Notes: generated by a model not told the origin, from the sequence alone. Positions 22,651 to 31,975 are shown, counted from the stretch's first letter. The stretch is DNA of 64,000 bases from Burkholderia sp. Bp8963 (GCF_003854275.1 NZ_QTQP01000006.1:124001-188000), one strand, 5' to 3'. Translations and numbers: made by a program.

Positions 22651-22663
22651 AGGAGAGCAAAAA

Positions 22664-23413
22664 ATGGACAACCAGAACCAGACCACGCCGCAAAAGCAAC
22701 GCCTCCACCCGCTCGTCGCCACCGCGGCGGGCGCTGTCATCGTCGCGAGCCTCGCGGCGACTGCAGCCATCACCGGCCTGATCCCGAAGGCTACCGGCAA
22801 CAATGAGCAGAACGGCCAGACTCAGGCCGCGCTGATCGCGTCGCAACCGGCGGTCGACACGGCAGCGGCGGGCAGCGCGGTACGTGCCGCGCAAGCGCAG
22901 CAGCTCGCGGCCGAGCAAGCTCCGCAACAGCAGGCGCCGGTCGCCCAGGCCCAGCCGCAACCCGCACCGCGCCCGGCGCCGGTGCACCATCGCCACCACG
23001 CGTCGACGGCCCCGCAACCGCCTCAGTACGCGCAGCAAGGCGGCAGCTATTCGCAGCCTTCGCAGCCATCCACGTCGTACTGCCAGACCTGCGGTACGGT
23101 CGTTGCGGTCAACCAGACGCGCACGCCTGGCCAGAGCTCGGGTATCGGCGCGGTCGGCGGCGCCGCGGCAGGCGGCCTGCTCGGCAACCAGTTCGGTCGC
23201 GGCAACGGCCGGACCGCCATGACGCTGCTCGGCGCGCTGGGCGGCGGCCTTGCCGGCAACCAGGTCGAGAAGCAGGTGCGGGCGGAAACCGACTACCAGG
23301 TGCAAGTGCAGATGGAAAACGGCACGACGCGCACGTTCACGTACCACAACCCGCCGCCGTTCGGCCAGGGCCAGCGCGTGCGGATCGAGAACGGGACGCT
23401 GGTCGGCGCATGA
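22664..23413 (+). CDS. glycine-zipper 2TM domain protein
   Basis: The 249-residue protein starts at an ATG behind AGGAGAG. It has an N-terminal transmembrane segment (about 17-40, HPLVATAAGAVIVASLAATA) without a lipobox, a long Gln/Ala/Pro-rich linker with a His cluster (APVHHRHHAST), a YCQTCG cysteine pair, then a glycine zipper (IGAVGGAAAGGLLGNQFGRG and LLGALGGGLAGNQVEKQ) as in the Rickettsia 17-kDa surface antigen family, and a C-terminal beta-rich domain (VQVQMENGTTRTFTYHN). Such proteins sit in the cell envelope. The precise role is unknown. Confidence 0.85.
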   Translation: MDNQNQTTPQKQRLHPLVATAAGAVIVASLAATAAITGLIPKATGNNEQNGQTQAALIASQPAVDTAAAGSAVRAAQAQQLAAEQAPQQQAPVAQAQPQPAPRPAPVHHRHHASTAPQPPQYAQQGGSYSQPSQPSTSYCQTCGTVVAVNQTRTPGQSSGIGAVGGAAAGGLLGNQFGRGNGRTAMTLLGALGGGLAGNQVEKQVRAETDYQVQVQMENGTTRTFTYHNPPPFGQGQRVRIENGTLVGA

Positions 23414-23465
23414 CCACATGACCGCCCGGCTGCCCGCGTGCGATGCGCGGGCAGCCTGACGCAAC

Positions 23466-23507
23466 AACGGAAAACGGCTCGTGATTGCTCACGAGCCGTT
23501 TTCCGTT
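23466..23507. terminator. bidirectional terminator between the glycine-zipper gene and iscX
   Basis: A perfect 19-bp stem (23466-23484 with 23489-23507; loop TTGC) contains internal AAAA/TTTT tracts and lies between convergent genes, so it can end transcripts from both sides, including the whole isc operon. Confidence 0.8.
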
Positions 23508-23550
23508 GCCGGGGACGGGAATCGCACACGCGGTGCGACGCGCCCGGTGT

Positions 23551-23760
23551 TCAGTCTTCGTCGTCGAAGTCCGATTCGTCGATCCAGTGCGCCTGGATCG
23601 CTTCGAGAATCTTCTCGCCGGAGTGCGTCGGATCGTCGTCGAACCCGTCGAGTTCGAGCACCCACTGACGCAGGTCGACGAAATTGATCCGCTGCGGATC
23701 GATGTCGGGATGCTTGTCCGCCAGCGCGATCGCGATCTCGCGCGAATCAGTCCATTTCAT
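23551..23760 (-). CDS. iscX: Fe-S cluster assembly protein IscX
   Basis: The 69-residue acidic protein (MKWTDSREIAIALADKHPDI at the start; DDDPTHSGEKILEAIQAHWI and an acidic DESDFDDED end) matches IscX/YfhJ in length and sequence. IscX is a small frataxin-like modulator of IscS that binds iron weakly and competes with CyaY. It is the last gene of the isc operon here, 29 bp after fdx, as in E. coli. Confidence 0.93.
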   Translation of the reverse strand: MKWTDSREIAIALADKHPDIDPQRINFVDLRQWVLELDGFDDDPTHSGEKILEAIQAHWIDESDFDDED

Positions 23761-23789
23761 CGCTTGCCCTCCGGTCCGATGCAAAGCCG

Positions 23790-24131
23790 TCAGTGATTTT
23801 CTTTCGCGTGATTGATCGAGTACTTCGGAATCTCGACCACCAGGTCCGAATCTTCCTGCACGATTGCCTGGCACGACAGGCGCGACGTCGGCTCGAGGCC
23901 CCACGCCTTGTCGAGCAGGTCGTCCTCGTCCTCCTCGGACGGTTCCAGATCGTTGAAGCCCTCGCGGATCACCACGTGGCAGGTCGTGCACGCGCACGAC
24001 TTCTCGCAAGCGTGTTCGATCTCGATGCCGTTGTCGAGCAGGTTGTCGCAAATACTCTTGCCGGGCGTCGCGTCGATCACCGCGCCGTCCGGGCACAGTT
24101 CGACGTGAGGCAGCACTACCAGTTGAGGCAT
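23790..24131 (-). CDS. fdx: [2Fe-2S] ferredoxin of the ISC system
   Basis: The 113-residue adrenodoxin-type ferredoxin keeps the four cluster ligands Cys42, Cys48, Cys51 and Cys87 (pattern C-X5-C-X2-C-X35-C); Cys46 is the extra conserved cysteine of ISC ferredoxins. It supplies electrons for cluster assembly on IscU. I start it at the ATG at 24131 (MPQLVVLPHVELCPDG), because the open frame upstream reads through the intergenic gap after hscA. It lies between hscA and iscX. Confidence 0.96.
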   Translation of the reverse strand: MPQLVVLPHVELCPDGAVIDATPGKSICDNLLDNGIEIEHACEKSCACTTCHVVIREGFNDLEPSEEDEDDLLDKAWGLEPTSRLSCQAIVQEDSDLVVEIPKYSINHAKENH

Positions 24132-24231
24132 GTCCGTTCCGTCAGTCCAGGTGCGGCGGCTTGCGCCGCACGATTCATCATAGCGCCGGCCGTCGCCGGC
24201 CGGCGTGCGTGTGGTGGTTCGCTCAGTTCGT

Positions 24232-26100
24232 TCAGATCTCGTCGAGCCGGCGGCCGGCCAGCGCACGCTTGATGCTCTTGTCCATCCGGCGCGCGGCGAA
24301 TTCGTCGGTGCCTTCCGCGAGCGACTTAGTCGCCGCCTCGATCGCGTCCGTGTCATCGCCCTGCGCGACCGTGCGCAGCGCCGCGACACGCGCGTCGACA
24401 TCTGCGCGCTCCGCGTCGTCGAGCAGTTCGCCGTCCGCGGCAAGCGCCGCTTCCGTCGCCTCGATCATCCGCTCGGCCTCGACCTGCGCCTCGCGCAACG
24501 CGCGCGCGCGCATGTCGATCTCGGCGGTCTTGAAGCTCTCCTCGAGCATCTTCGCGATGTCGTCGTCGGCAAGGCCGTACGACGGCTTCACGACAACCGA
24601 CGCCTCGACGCCCGAATGCTGTTCGCGCGCGAACACCGACAGCAGGCCATCCGCATCGACCTGGTAGGTCACGCGGATGCGCGCGGCACCAGCCGTCATC
24701 GGCGGAATGCCGCGCAATTCGAAACGCGCGAGCGAACGGCAGTCGGCCACGAGCTCACGCTCGCCCTGCACGACGTGGATCGCCATCGCGGTCTGGCCGT
24801 CCTTGAAGGTCGTGAACTCCTGCGCGCGCGCGATCGGGATCGTCGAATTGCGCGGAATGATTTTCTCGACGAGGCCGCCCATCGTCTCGACGCCGAGCGA
24901 CAGCGGAATCACGTCGAGCAGCAGCCAGTCGTCGTTGCCACCGCGGTTGCCGGCGAGCAGGTCGGCCTGGATCGCCGCGCCGAGCGCGACGACCTGATCC
25001 GGATCGAGATTCACGAGCGGCGGCTGGCCGAAATGCTTCGCGACCGCGTCGCGGATCACCGGCATGCGCGTCGCGCCGCCGACGAGCACCACGCCCTTGA
25101 TGTCGGCCGGCGTCACCTGCGCGTCGCGCAGCGCCTTGCGGGTCGGCGTCAGCGTGCGCTGCACGAGCGGCTCGACGAGCGCGGCGAACGTGTCGTGCGT
25201 GACCGTCTGCGCGAGCTGCGCGCCGGTCGACAGCGTGACGTCGAGCGACGCCTGCGGCGCCGCCGACAGCGCTTCCTTCAGCACCCGCACGCGATCGAGC
25301 AGCAGGCGCACGTCCTCGGGCGCGAGCGTCGCCGGATCGATGCCGGCTTGCGCGAGCACGTGACCGAACAGCGCGTGGTCGAAATCGTCGCCGCCGAGCG
25401 CCGAATCGCCGCCCGCGGCGAGCACTTCGAACACGCCCTTCGTCAGCTTCAGGATCGACAGGTCGAACGTGCCGCCGCCGAGGTCATATACCGCGTACAG
25501 ACCTTCGGCCGCGTTATCGAGGCCGTAGGCAATCGCCGCCGCGGTCGGTTCGTTCAGCAGGCGCAGCACGTTCAGGCCGGCGAGACGTGCGGCATCCTTC
25601 GTCGCCTGGCGCTGCGCTTCGTCGAAATAGGCCGGCACCGTGATCACCGCGCCGACCAGCTCGTCGCCGAGCGTGTCTTCCGCGCGCTGGCGCAGCGTTG
25701 CGAGAATCTCGGCCGACACCTCGACCGGGCTCTTCACGCCATCGACGGTGCGAATCTGCACCATGCCCGGCGCGTCGACGAATTCGTACGGCGCATTCGC
25801 CGCGCCTTCGACCTCGGCCTTGCCGCGGCCCATGAAGCGCTTGACCGACACGATCGTGTTGCGCGGGTCGGTCGCGGCCTGCTCCTTCGCGTCGTGGCCG
25901 ATCCGGCGGCCGCCCTTCTCGAGGTAACGCACCACCGACGGCAGCAGCACGCGGCCCGCGTCGTCCGGCAACACTTCCGGCACGCTGTTGCGCACGGCCG
26001 CGACGAGCGAGTTCGTCGTGCCGAGATCGATCCCGACGGCGAGCCGCCGCTGGTGCGGCGCCGGCGCCATGCCCGGTTCGGAAATTTGCAGTAAAGCCAT
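24232..26100 (-). CDS. hscA: Hsp70-class chaperone HscA
   Basis: The 622-residue specialised Hsp70 binds the LPPVK motif of IscU and, with HscB, drives cluster transfer to target proteins. The nucleotide-binding domain has [48 protein letters not shown] and [13 protein letters not shown], followed by the linker and substrate-binding domain ([17 protein letters not shown]). Its C-terminus ends without the EEVD-like tail of general DnaK, as expected for HscA. It lies 55 bp after hscB. Confidence 0.97.
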   Translation of the reverse strand: MALLQISEPGMAPAPHQRRLAVGIDLGTTNSLVAAVRNSVPEVLPDDAGRVLLPSVVRYLEKGGRRIGHDAKEQAATDPRNTIVSVKRFMGRGKAEVEGAANAPYEFVDAPGMVQIRTVDGVKSPVEVSAEILATLRQRAEDTLGDELVGAVITVPAYFDEAQRQATKDAARLAGLNVLRLLNEPTAAAIAYGLDNAAEGLYAVYDLGGGTFDLSILKLTKGVFEVLAAGGDSALGGDDFDHALFGHVLAQAGIDPATLAPEDVRLLLDRVRVLKEALSAAPQASLDVTLSTGAQLAQTVTHDTFAALVEPLVQRTLTPTRKALRDAQVTPADIKGVVLVGGATRMPVIRDAVAKHFGQPPLVNLDPDQVVALGAAIQADLLAGNRGGNDDWLLLDVIPLSLGVETMGGLVEKIIPRNSTIPIARAQEFTTFKDGQTAMAIHVVQGERELVADCRSLARFELRGIPPMTAGAARIRVTYQVDADGLLSVFAREQHSGVEASVVVKPSYGLADDDIAKMLEESFKTAEIDMRARALREAQVEAERMIEATEAALAADGELLDDAERADVDARVAALRTVAQGDDTDAIEAATKSLAEGTDEFAARRMDKSIKRALAGRRLDEI

Positions 26101-26155
26101 CTTGGTTCGTTCGGGCGCTCACGCCCGTTTGCTGCGCGTGCTGCGACGCACGCGG

Positions 26156-26683
26156 TTAATGTTCGAGCCGCTCGATCTGCGCGCTCACTTCCGCCGCGAC
26201 CCGCTCGATGAACATCATCTGGCGCACGGCCTCGGCGGCGGGCTGGTCCGCGCCGCTGTCGAGCAACGTGCCGAGACGTTCGAGACGCGCGCGCTTTTCG
26301 TCGCGCAGTTCGGCAAGCAGCGCGTCGAGCGCATCGACGTTGCGCGCCGCCGCGGCATCCTCGATGCCTTCGCGCCATTCCATCTGCTGCATCAGGAACG
26401 CCGGCTCCATCGCTGTGTTGTTCTCCGCACCGATATCGATGCCGCGCAGCAACAGCAGATAGGTCGCCCGCTTCAGCGGATCGCGCAGTGTCCGGTATGC
26501 CTCGTTCGCGCGGGTCGCCCATTGCATCGCAATGCGTTTCTGCGCGTCGCCCGCCGCCGCGAAGCGGTCGGGATGCACCTGCGTCTGCACGGTCCGGTAC
26601 GCGGCGTCGAGCGCCGCATCGTCGATCGCGAACTGCGCCGGCAGGTGGAACAGGTCGAAGTGGCTGTCTTTCAGCGAGACCAT
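26156..26683 (-). CDS. hscB: J-domain co-chaperone HscB
   Basis: The ATG at 26683 gives 175 residues ([15 protein letters not shown]), near the usual 171-175. The N-terminal J-domain has the HPD motif ([14 protein letters not shown]) that stimulates the HscA ATPase, and the C-terminal three-helix part ([16 protein letters not shown]) binds IscU. An extra upstream ATG at 26686 makes a one-residue difference. Located between iscA and hscA. Confidence 0.95.
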   Translation of the reverse strand: MVSLKDSHFDLFHLPAQFAIDDAALDAAYRTVQTQVHPDRFAAAGDAQKRIAMQWATRANEAYRTLRDPLKRATYLLLLRGIDIGAENNTAMEPAFLMQQMEWREGIEDAAAARNVDALDALLAELRDEKRARLERLGTLLDSGADQPAAEAVRQMMFIERVAAEVSAQIERLEH

Positions 26684-26733
26684 CATCGCGTTCAATTCCA
26701 GTTCGTCGCGCGGCGAACGCCGCACATCAAAAA

Positions 26734-26749
26734 GGCGGCATGTGCCGCC
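26734..26749 (-). terminator. small hairpin with U-run inside the isc operon
   Basis: On the minus strand a 7-bp stem GGCGGCA/TGCCGCC with a 2-nt apex (effective loop larger) is followed by TTTTT, 22 nt after iscA. It could attenuate transcription between iscRSUA and hscBA-fdx-iscX, lowering chaperone levels relative to the scaffold genes. Confidence 0.55.
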
Positions 26750-26771
26750 TCTTGCCCGCATCGCGCGGTCG

Positions 26772-27095
26772 TCACACGCGGAACGATTCGCCGCAACCGC
26801 ACTCGTCCTTCACGTTCGGGTTGTTGAACTTGAACCCTTCGTTCAGGCCTTCGCGCGCGAAATCGAGTTCGGTGCCGTCGATATACGCGAGACTCTTCGG
26901 ATCGACGATGACCTTCACGCCATGGCTCTCGAACACCTGATCCTCGGGTGCGAGCTCATCGACATACTCGAGCTTGTACGCGAGGCCCGAGCAACCGGTC
27001 GTGCGAACGCCGAGCCGCAGGCCCAGCCCCTTGCCGCGCCGGCCCAGGTACTTCTGGACGTGCTGCGCTGCTTTTTCGGTCAGTGTAATTGCCAT
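26772..27095 (-). CDS. iscA: iron-sulfur cluster assembly protein IscA
   Basis: This A-type carrier has 107 residues and the three ligand cysteines Cys35 (TTGCSG), Cys99 and Cys101 (DECGCGESF). It carries Fe-S clusters from the scaffold to apo-proteins. Length and cysteine positions coincide with E. coli IscA. It follows iscU by 63 bp. Confidence 0.97.
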   Translation of the reverse strand: MAITLTEKAAQHVQKYLGRRGKGLGLRLGVRTTGCSGLAYKLEYVDELAPEDQVFESHGVKVIVDPKSLAYIDGTELDFAREGLNEGFKFNNPNVKDECGCGESFRV

Positions 27096-27158
27096 GATGT
27101 CCTTGCCGCGGCGCGCCGATCGCGGCGCGTCGCGTTCCAGCTAGTCGCTCGATGCCGC

Positions 27159-27566
27159 TCAGGCAGCTGCCTGATCGCCTTGCTCGCCGTCGTGGCGCTT
27201 CTTGTAGTCGGCCACCGCCGCCTTGATCGCGTCTTCCGCGAGGATCGAACAATGGATCTTCACGGGCGGCAGCGCCAGCTCTTCGGCGATCTGCGTGTTC
27301 TTGATCGCGAGCGCCTCGTCGAGCGTCTTGCCCTTCACCCATTCGGTCACGAGCGAACTCGACGCGATCGCCGAGCCGCAACCGTACGTCTTGAACTTTG
27401 CGTCCTCGATCACACCGTCCGCACCTACGCGGATCTGCAGCTTCATCACGTCGCCGCAGGCCGGCGCGCCGACCATACCGGTACCGACTGCGTCGTCGTC
27501 CTTCGCGAACGAGCCGACGTTACGCGGGTTTTCGTAGTGATCCAGAACCTTGTTGCTGTAAGACAT
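27159..27566 (-). CDS. iscU: Fe-S cluster scaffold protein IscU
   Basis: The 135-residue scaffold has the three cluster cysteines Cys37 (PACGDVM), Cys63 (YGCGSA) and Cys106 (IHCSILAED) and Asp39, plus the LPPVK chaperone-recognition motif at 99-103. The C-terminus has an additional acidic/Gln-Ala tail (HDGEQGDQAAA). It lies 68 bp downstream of iscS. Confidence 0.98.
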   Translation of the reverse strand: MSYSNKVLDHYENPRNVGSFAKDDDAVGTGMVGAPACGDVMKLQIRVGADGVIEDAKFKTYGCGSAIASSSLVTEWVKGKTLDEALAIKNTQIAEELALPPVKIHCSILAEDAIKAAVADYKKRHDGEQGDQAAA

Positions 27567-27634
27567 GACTCAGACTCCTTGACTCGTTACGTCTGCGTGC
27601 GCCAATCCGCCCGCGTGTGTATTCAATGCGGTGT

Positions 27635-28858
27635 TCAGTGCGCGGCCCATTCGATCGTCGACAGATCGATGCCTTCCTGGTGCATTTCCCAAAGCGGCGA
27701 CAGTTCGCGCAGCTTCGCGATCTTGCTGTTCAGCAGATTGATCACGTAGTCCACCTCCTGCTCCGTCGTGAAGCGGCCGACCGTGAAGCGGATCGAGCTG
27801 TGCGCGAGTTCGTCGTTGCGGCCGAGCGCACGCAGCACGTACGACGGCTCCAGCGACGCCGACGTGCACGCGGAGCCCGACGACACCGCGACGTCCTTGA
27901 TCGCCATGATCAGCGACTCGCCTTCGACGAAGTTGAAGCTGATGTTCAGGTTGTGCGGGATCCGGTGTTCCATGTCGCCGTTCACGTACGTTTCCTCGAT
28001 CTGCGACAGGCCGCGCAGCAGCTTGTCGCGCAGCATCCGGATCCGCTCGTTCTCGGTCGCCATTTCTTCCCTGGCGATCCGGAATGCCTCACCCATGCCG
28101 ACGATCTGGTGCGTCGCCAGCGTGCCCGAGCGCATCCCGCGCTCGTGGCCGCCGCCGTGCATCTGCGCTTCGATGCGCACGCGCGGCTTGCGGCGCACGT
28201 ACAGCGCGCCGATGCCCTTCGGGCCGTAGGTCTTGTGCGCGGAGAACGACATCAGATCGACCTTCAGCTTCGCGAGGTCGATCTCGACCTTGCCGGTGGA
28301 CTGCGCGGCGTCGACGTGGAAGATGATGCCCTTTTCGCGACAGATCTCGCCGATCGTCTCGATGTCCTGGATCACGCCGATCTCGTTGTTGACGTGCATC
28401 ACCGACACGACGATCGTGTCCGGGCGCAACGCGGCCTTGAATGCGTCGAGGTCGATCAGGCCGTTATCCTTCACGTCCAGATAGGTGACTTCGAAGCCGT
28501 CGCGCTCGAGCTCGCGGCAGGTGTCGAGCACGGCCTTGTGCTCGGTCTTCACCGTGATGATGTGCTTGCCCTTGCCCTGGTAGAAGTTCGCGGCGCCCTT
28601 GATCGCAAGGTTGTCCGACTCGGTCGCGCCCGACGTCCAGATGATTTCCCGCGGATCCGCGTTCACGAGCGCGGCCACCTGCTCGCGCGCCTCTTCGACC
28701 GCGCGTTCCGCGTCCCAGCCGTACGCATGGCTGCGCGACGCCGGATTGCCGAACTGCTCGCGCAAGTACGGCACCATCTTGTCGACCACGCGCGGATCGA
28801 CCGGCGTCGTCGCGCTGTAATCCATGTAGATGGGCAGGTGGAGAGTCTCTTGGGTCAT
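27635..28858 (-). CDS. iscS: cysteine desulfurase IscS
   Basis: The 407-residue pyridoxal-phosphate enzyme removes sulfur from cysteine for Fe-S clusters and for tRNA and cofactor thiolation. Markers are the N-terminal [14 protein letters not shown], the PLP-lysine segment [16 protein letters not shown], and the mobile active-site loop with cysteine [15 protein letters not shown] of class I desulfurases. The C-terminal region with the IscU-binding surface is complete. It lies 62 bp downstream of iscR. Confidence 0.98.
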   Translation of the reverse strand: MTQETLHLPIYMDYSATTPVDPRVVDKMVPYLREQFGNPASRSHAYGWDAERAVEEAREQVAALVNADPREIIWTSGATESDNLAIKGAANFYQGKGKHIITVKTEHKAVLDTCRELERDGFEVTYLDVKDNGLIDLDAFKAALRPDTIVVSVMHVNNEIGVIQDIETIGEICREKGIIFHVDAAQSTGKVEIDLAKLKVDLMSFSAHKTYGPKGIGALYVRRKPRVRIEAQMHGGGHERGMRSGTLATHQIVGMGEAFRIAREEMATENERIRMLRDKLLRGLSQIEETYVNGDMEHRIPHNLNISFNFVEGESLIMAIKDVAVSSGSACTSASLEPSYVLRALGRNDELAHSSIRFTVGRFTTEQEVDYVINLLNSKIAKLRELSPLWEMHQEGIDLSTIEWAAH

Positions 28859-28920
28859 CTGTCGCTCCGGATATTCTGTGCAGGGGCTATGTGTTGGATG
28901 TCAGCGGGCCGTGTCGGCGC

Positions 28921-29460
28921 TCACGAACTGGCGATGTTGAACACCGAATTCGGACCGAGCGGCATCGTGCGCACTGGCTCGGCGGGCGCGGCGGCGGGCT
29001 CCGGCGAGCGGCGGTCGCGCAGCACCGCGGGCGCGCCTTCGCGCGTGCGCTGCTGATCGACGAGATCCTGCAGCGACACCGAATCGAGGTATTCGACCAT
29101 CTTCTGATTGAGGGTGGCCCACAGCTCGTGCGTCATGCAGTGGCCGTCCGGCTGCTTCGAGCCGTCGCACGTGCCTTTGCCGCCGCACTGCGTGGCGTCG
29201 AGCGGTTCGTCGACCGCAATAATAATGTCGGCAACGGTGACGTCCTGCGCGCGGCGCGCGAGGTTGTAACCGCCGCCCGGACCGCGCACGGATTCGACGA
29301 TTTCATGTCTGCGCAGCTTGCCGAACAGCTGTTCGAGGTACGAGAGCGAAATCCGCTGGCGCTGGCTGATGCCTGCAAGCGTCACCGGGCCCTGCTCGTG
29401 GCGCAGTGCCAAGTCAATCATCGCCGTGACGGCGAAACGACCTTTAGTGGTGAGTCTCAT
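28921..29460 (-). CDS. iscR: Rrf2-family Fe-S regulator IscR
   Basis: The 179-residue protein has an N-terminal winged helix (MRLTTKGRFAVTAMIDLALR, with ISLSYLEQLFGKLRRHEIV as recognition region) and a cluster loop Cys92-X5-Cys98-X9-Cys108 with His107. E. coli has Cys92/98/104 and His107, so the third cysteine is shifted by four residues. IscR carrying a [2Fe-2S] cluster represses the isc operon; apo-IscR activates other genes. Two IscR-type palindromes overlap its own promoter. The C-terminal tail is long and Pro/Ala-rich. Confidence 0.96.
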   Translation of the reverse strand: MRLTTKGRFAVTAMIDLALRHEQGPVTLAGISQRQRISLSYLEQLFGKLRRHEIVESVRGPGGGYNLARRAQDVTVADIIIAVDEPLDATQCGGKGTCDGSKQPDGHCMTHELWATLNQKMVEYLDSVSLQDLVDQQRTREGAPAVLRDRRSPEPAAAPAEPVRTMPLGPNSVFNIASS

Positions 29461-29477
29461 GGTGTCTAGGGGACTGC

Positions 29478-29529
29478 AATCTTGACGATTTTGGTCAAGT
29501 ATAAATATTTGACGAATTTAGTCAAGTAT
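29478..29529 (-). promoter_or_regulatory. iscR promoter with two IscR-type operators
   Basis: On the minus strand TTGACT, 16 bp, then TATACT form a strong sigma70 promoter for the isc operon. Two 25-bp palindromes, at 29505-29529 (arms ATATTTGAC / GTCAAGTAT on plus) and 29478-29502 (AATCTTGAC / GTCAAGTAT), match the type 1 IscR consensus shape ATAnnnGAC-N7-GTCnnnTAT. The first covers -35 and spacer, the second covers the area from -10 onward, consistent with repression. Confidence 0.85.
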
Positions 29530-29581
29530 CCCTGTCTTCAACAGGGTATTCGCAAAGCAGTTAACAGAACCGCTTCGGAAC

Positions 29582-30064
29582 TCAACTCGACACGCGCTCG
29601 CGCAACGTATCCAGAAGGCCGCGGCAGGCGTCCTCGCACTGGTCGAGCACCTGTTCGAAACCCTGCGCGCCGCCGAAATAAGGGTCGGCGACCTCGGTTT
29701 CCGGCGCCTGCGGCGCGAACGCCATCAGCAGCCGCAGCTTGTCTCGAAATTGCGGCGGGCAGCGCCGGCGCAACTCCGCGAGATTGGCCTCGTCCATCGC
29801 GAGCAGCAGATCGAAGCGCTCGAAATCGGCTGCGCCCACCTGCCGCGCGCGCAGCGCCGACAGGTCGTAGCCGCGTGCGCTTGCGGCCGTCTGCGCTCGC
29901 GTATCGGGCGGCTCGCCAACGTGCCAGTCGCCGGTGCCGGCAGAATCGATTTCGACGCGATCCGACAGCCCGGCAGCGTCCACCTGATGGCGCATCACGC
30001 CTTCCGCGGTGGGAGAGCGGCAGATGTTGCCGAGACAGACGAAACAGATCGCTACGCGGGTCAT
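29582..30064 (-). CDS. low-molecular-weight protein-tyrosine phosphatase family protein
   Basis: The ATG at 30064 gives 160 residues. The phosphatase loop is Cys10-LGNI-Cys15-Arg16-SPTAEGV (C-X5-R) and the general acid is Asp127 in ADPYFGG. Both match the low-molecular-weight tyrosine phosphatase family, cytosolic enzymes that in bacteria often act on tyrosine kinases of polysaccharide export. There is no kinase gene beside it, so the target is open; the arsenate-reductase branch is less likely given the DPY motif. Confidence 0.92.
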   Translation of the reverse strand: MTRVAICFVCLGNICRSPTAEGVMRHQVDAAGLSDRVEIDSAGTGDWHVGEPPDTRAQTAASARGYDLSALRARQVGAADFERFDLLLAMDEANLAELRRRCPPQFRDKLRLLMAFAPQAPETEVADPYFGGAQGFEQVLDQCEDACRGLLDTLRERVSS

Positions 30065-30165
30065 CACGCTACCGGAAAGCCGCGGCGGACCGCGCATGGA
30101 GAGGACGCGCCATTATACAAAGGCACACGGATTCGCGCCGCCGCGCGATGCGACGGTGAACTGCG

Positions 30166-30393
30166 TCAGAGCGCCTTCGGCACGGCGAGCGCGACGTCGC
30201 CCGACGCAGCAGGCAGCGATTTCGCCGTATCGCCGACGAGACCGAACGACACGGTGCGCGCCAGCTCGGCCGATGCCTGGTGAACCGCGAGCGGACCGCG
30301 CGACGGCGCACCACCGATCGAATGCAGATAAGCGGCTGCCGCGAGCGGCACGACGATCGCCAACGGCCAGTACATCGATATTGTCCTTTTCAT
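30166..30393 (-). CDS. small hypothetical membrane or exported protein
   Basis: A 75-residue reading frame begins MKRTISMYWPLAIVVPLAAA with a 19-residue hydrophobic segment that could be a signal peptide or anchor, followed by a soluble Ala/Ser/Val-rich tail ending VALAVPKAL. A purine-rich GGAGGT-like Shine-Dalgarno on the minus strand (30399-30405) supports translation. No domain is recognised. It lies between lutB and the phosphatase gene and may be transcribed with either. Confidence 0.6.
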   Translation of the reverse strand: MKRTISMYWPLAIVVPLAAAAYLHSIGGAPSRGPLAVHQASAELARTVSFGLVGDTAKSLPAASGDVALAVPKAL

Positions 30394-30528
30394 GATGCGA
30401 CCTCCTTGACCTGATGCCCCGAAACCCTCTTCCGGGGACTACAGGGGTAATTCTATAGATCGCATCTATCGGGATAAATACGTAAATAGCGAACGCAGTG
30501 TTGCGGCCCGATGAACAGTCGCGCGCGG

Positions 30529-31941
30529 TCAGCCGAGATGGCTGCGGGACGCCGCATACAGCTCCCGGAACGTGCGCCCCGTCGGTACGGGCAAGTCGCG
30601 CGTATCCATCCAGCCGCCCATCATCGGCAGGCGCCGCAGCATGCCGCCATCGCCGCCCAGCCGCTCGAGAATGCGCACCGCGAGTTTCGTCGTGAGCGCG
30701 TACAGCATCGGCCGGCGCGCGACGAAGCCCCACACGGCGAGCGCCGCCCGCTCGCGCCATGGCCGCAGATGCCGCTCGACCTGCTTCTCGCGCAGCGTGC
30801 GCAGCAGGTGCGACAACGGAATGCCGACCGGACACACGCTGTCGCACTCGCCGCACAGCGTCGCCGCCTGCGGCAGGTCGAGCGCACGGTCGAGCCCGAC
30901 GTAGCTCGGCGTCAGCACCGAGCCCATCGGCCCCGGATAGACCCATCCGTACGCATGGCCGCCGACCTTCTGGTATACGGGGCAATGGTTCATGCACGCA
31001 CCGCAGCGGATGCAGCGCAGCATCTCCTGGAACTCGCCGCCGATGAGGCCCGTGCGGCCGCCGTCGACGAGCACCACGTAGTTGTGCTCGGGGCCATCCT
31101 CGTCGCCTGGCTGGCGCGGCCCGGTCAGCAACGAGAAATAGTTCGACGCCCTCTGACCGGTGGCCGAGCGCGGCAGCAGGCGCATCGCGGTCGCGAGATC
31201 CTCGAGCGTCGGCAGCACCTTCTCGATGCCCGTCACCGCGACGTGCACGCGCGGCATCACCGTGCACATCCCCTCGTTGCCCTCGTTCGTCACGAGCGCG
31301 ACCGAGCCCGTCTCGGCGATCACGAAGTTGCCGCCCGTCACGCCCATGTCGGCCGACATGAAGTGCGGACGCAGCATCTCGCGCGCCTCGCGCGTCATGT
31401 CGGGGATCTCCGACAGCCTTTCGCGGTGATGGGTGCGCGCGAACAGGTCCGCGATCTCGTCCTTGTCCTTGTGCACGACGGGCGCAATGATGTGGCTCGG
31501 CGGCTCGTTGTCGTTGATCTGCAGGATGTATTCGCCGAGATCCGTCTCGATCGACTGCACGCCCATCTCGCCGAGCACCGCGTTCAGGCGCATTTCCTCG
31601 GACACCATCGACTTGGTCTTGATGACCTTCTTCACGTCGTGACGGCGCGCGATGTCGGCAACGAGCCGCGCGGCGTCGGCCGTCGTCTCCGCGAACAGCA
31701 CCGTCGTGCCGCGCCGCGTCGCCTCCCGCTCGAACGCTTCGAGCCAGACGTCGAGGTTCTCGAGCGCACGGTTGCGGCGCGCCTTCAGCGCCGCGCGCGT
31801 CGCCGGGAAGTCGATCTGCGTGATCGCGTCGGCGCGTGCCGACACGAATTTCGTCGACAGCTTCTTCAGGTTCTGCTGCAGGCGCTGGTCGGCGAGCTTC
31901 TGGCCGGCGCGCGCCTTGAAATGCATCGATTGGACTTGCAT
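30529..31941 (-). CDS. lutB: LutB/LldF-family L-lactate utilisation iron-sulfur protein
   Basis: The 470-residue protein has an N-terminal LUD domain (about 60-300; NEGNEGMCTVMPRVHVAVTGIEKVLPTLED) and a C-terminal pair of 4Fe-4S motifs (CIRCGACMNHCPVYQKVGG and CGECDSVCPVGIPLSHLL). In Bacillus and Shewanella LutABC forms an NAD-independent L-lactate dehydrogenase. The LutA gene is immediately upstream (34 bp). No lutC gene is in the adjacent DNA. Confidence 0.92.
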   Translation of the reverse strand: MQVQSMHFKARAGQKLADQRLQQNLKKLSTKFVSARADAITQIDFPATRAALKARRNRALENLDVWLEAFEREATRRGTTVLFAETTADAARLVADIARRHDVKKVIKTKSMVSEEMRLNAVLGEMGVQSIETDLGEYILQINDNEPPSHIIAPVVHKDKDEIADLFARTHHRERLSEIPDMTREAREMLRPHFMSADMGVTGGNFVIAETGSVALVTNEGNEGMCTVMPRVHVAVTGIEKVLPTLEDLATAMRLLPRSATGQRASNYFSLLTGPRQPGDEDGPEHNYVVLVDGGRTGLIGGEFQEMLRCIRCGACMNHCPVYQKVGGHAYGWVYPGPMGSVLTPSYVGLDRALDLPQAATLCGECDSVCPVGIPLSHLLRTLREKQVERHLRPWRERAALAVWGFVARRPMLYALTTKLAVRILERLGGDGGMLRRLPMMGGWMDTRDLPVPTGRTFRELYAASRSHLG

Positions 31942-31975
31942 CGCGGTCTCGGGGAAAAGTGAGCGGAACCGGGCG

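Larger units (their letters stand above)
22345..22663. other. 319-bp intergenic region between lysS and the glycine-zipper gene
   Basis: It holds the hairpin after lysS (22360-22388), an AT-richer stretch (about 22490-22590) where a promoter for the downstream gene would be expected, and a nested hairpin (22614-22650) abutting the downstream ribosome binding site. No coding potential beyond short shadows is seen. Confidence 0.6.
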
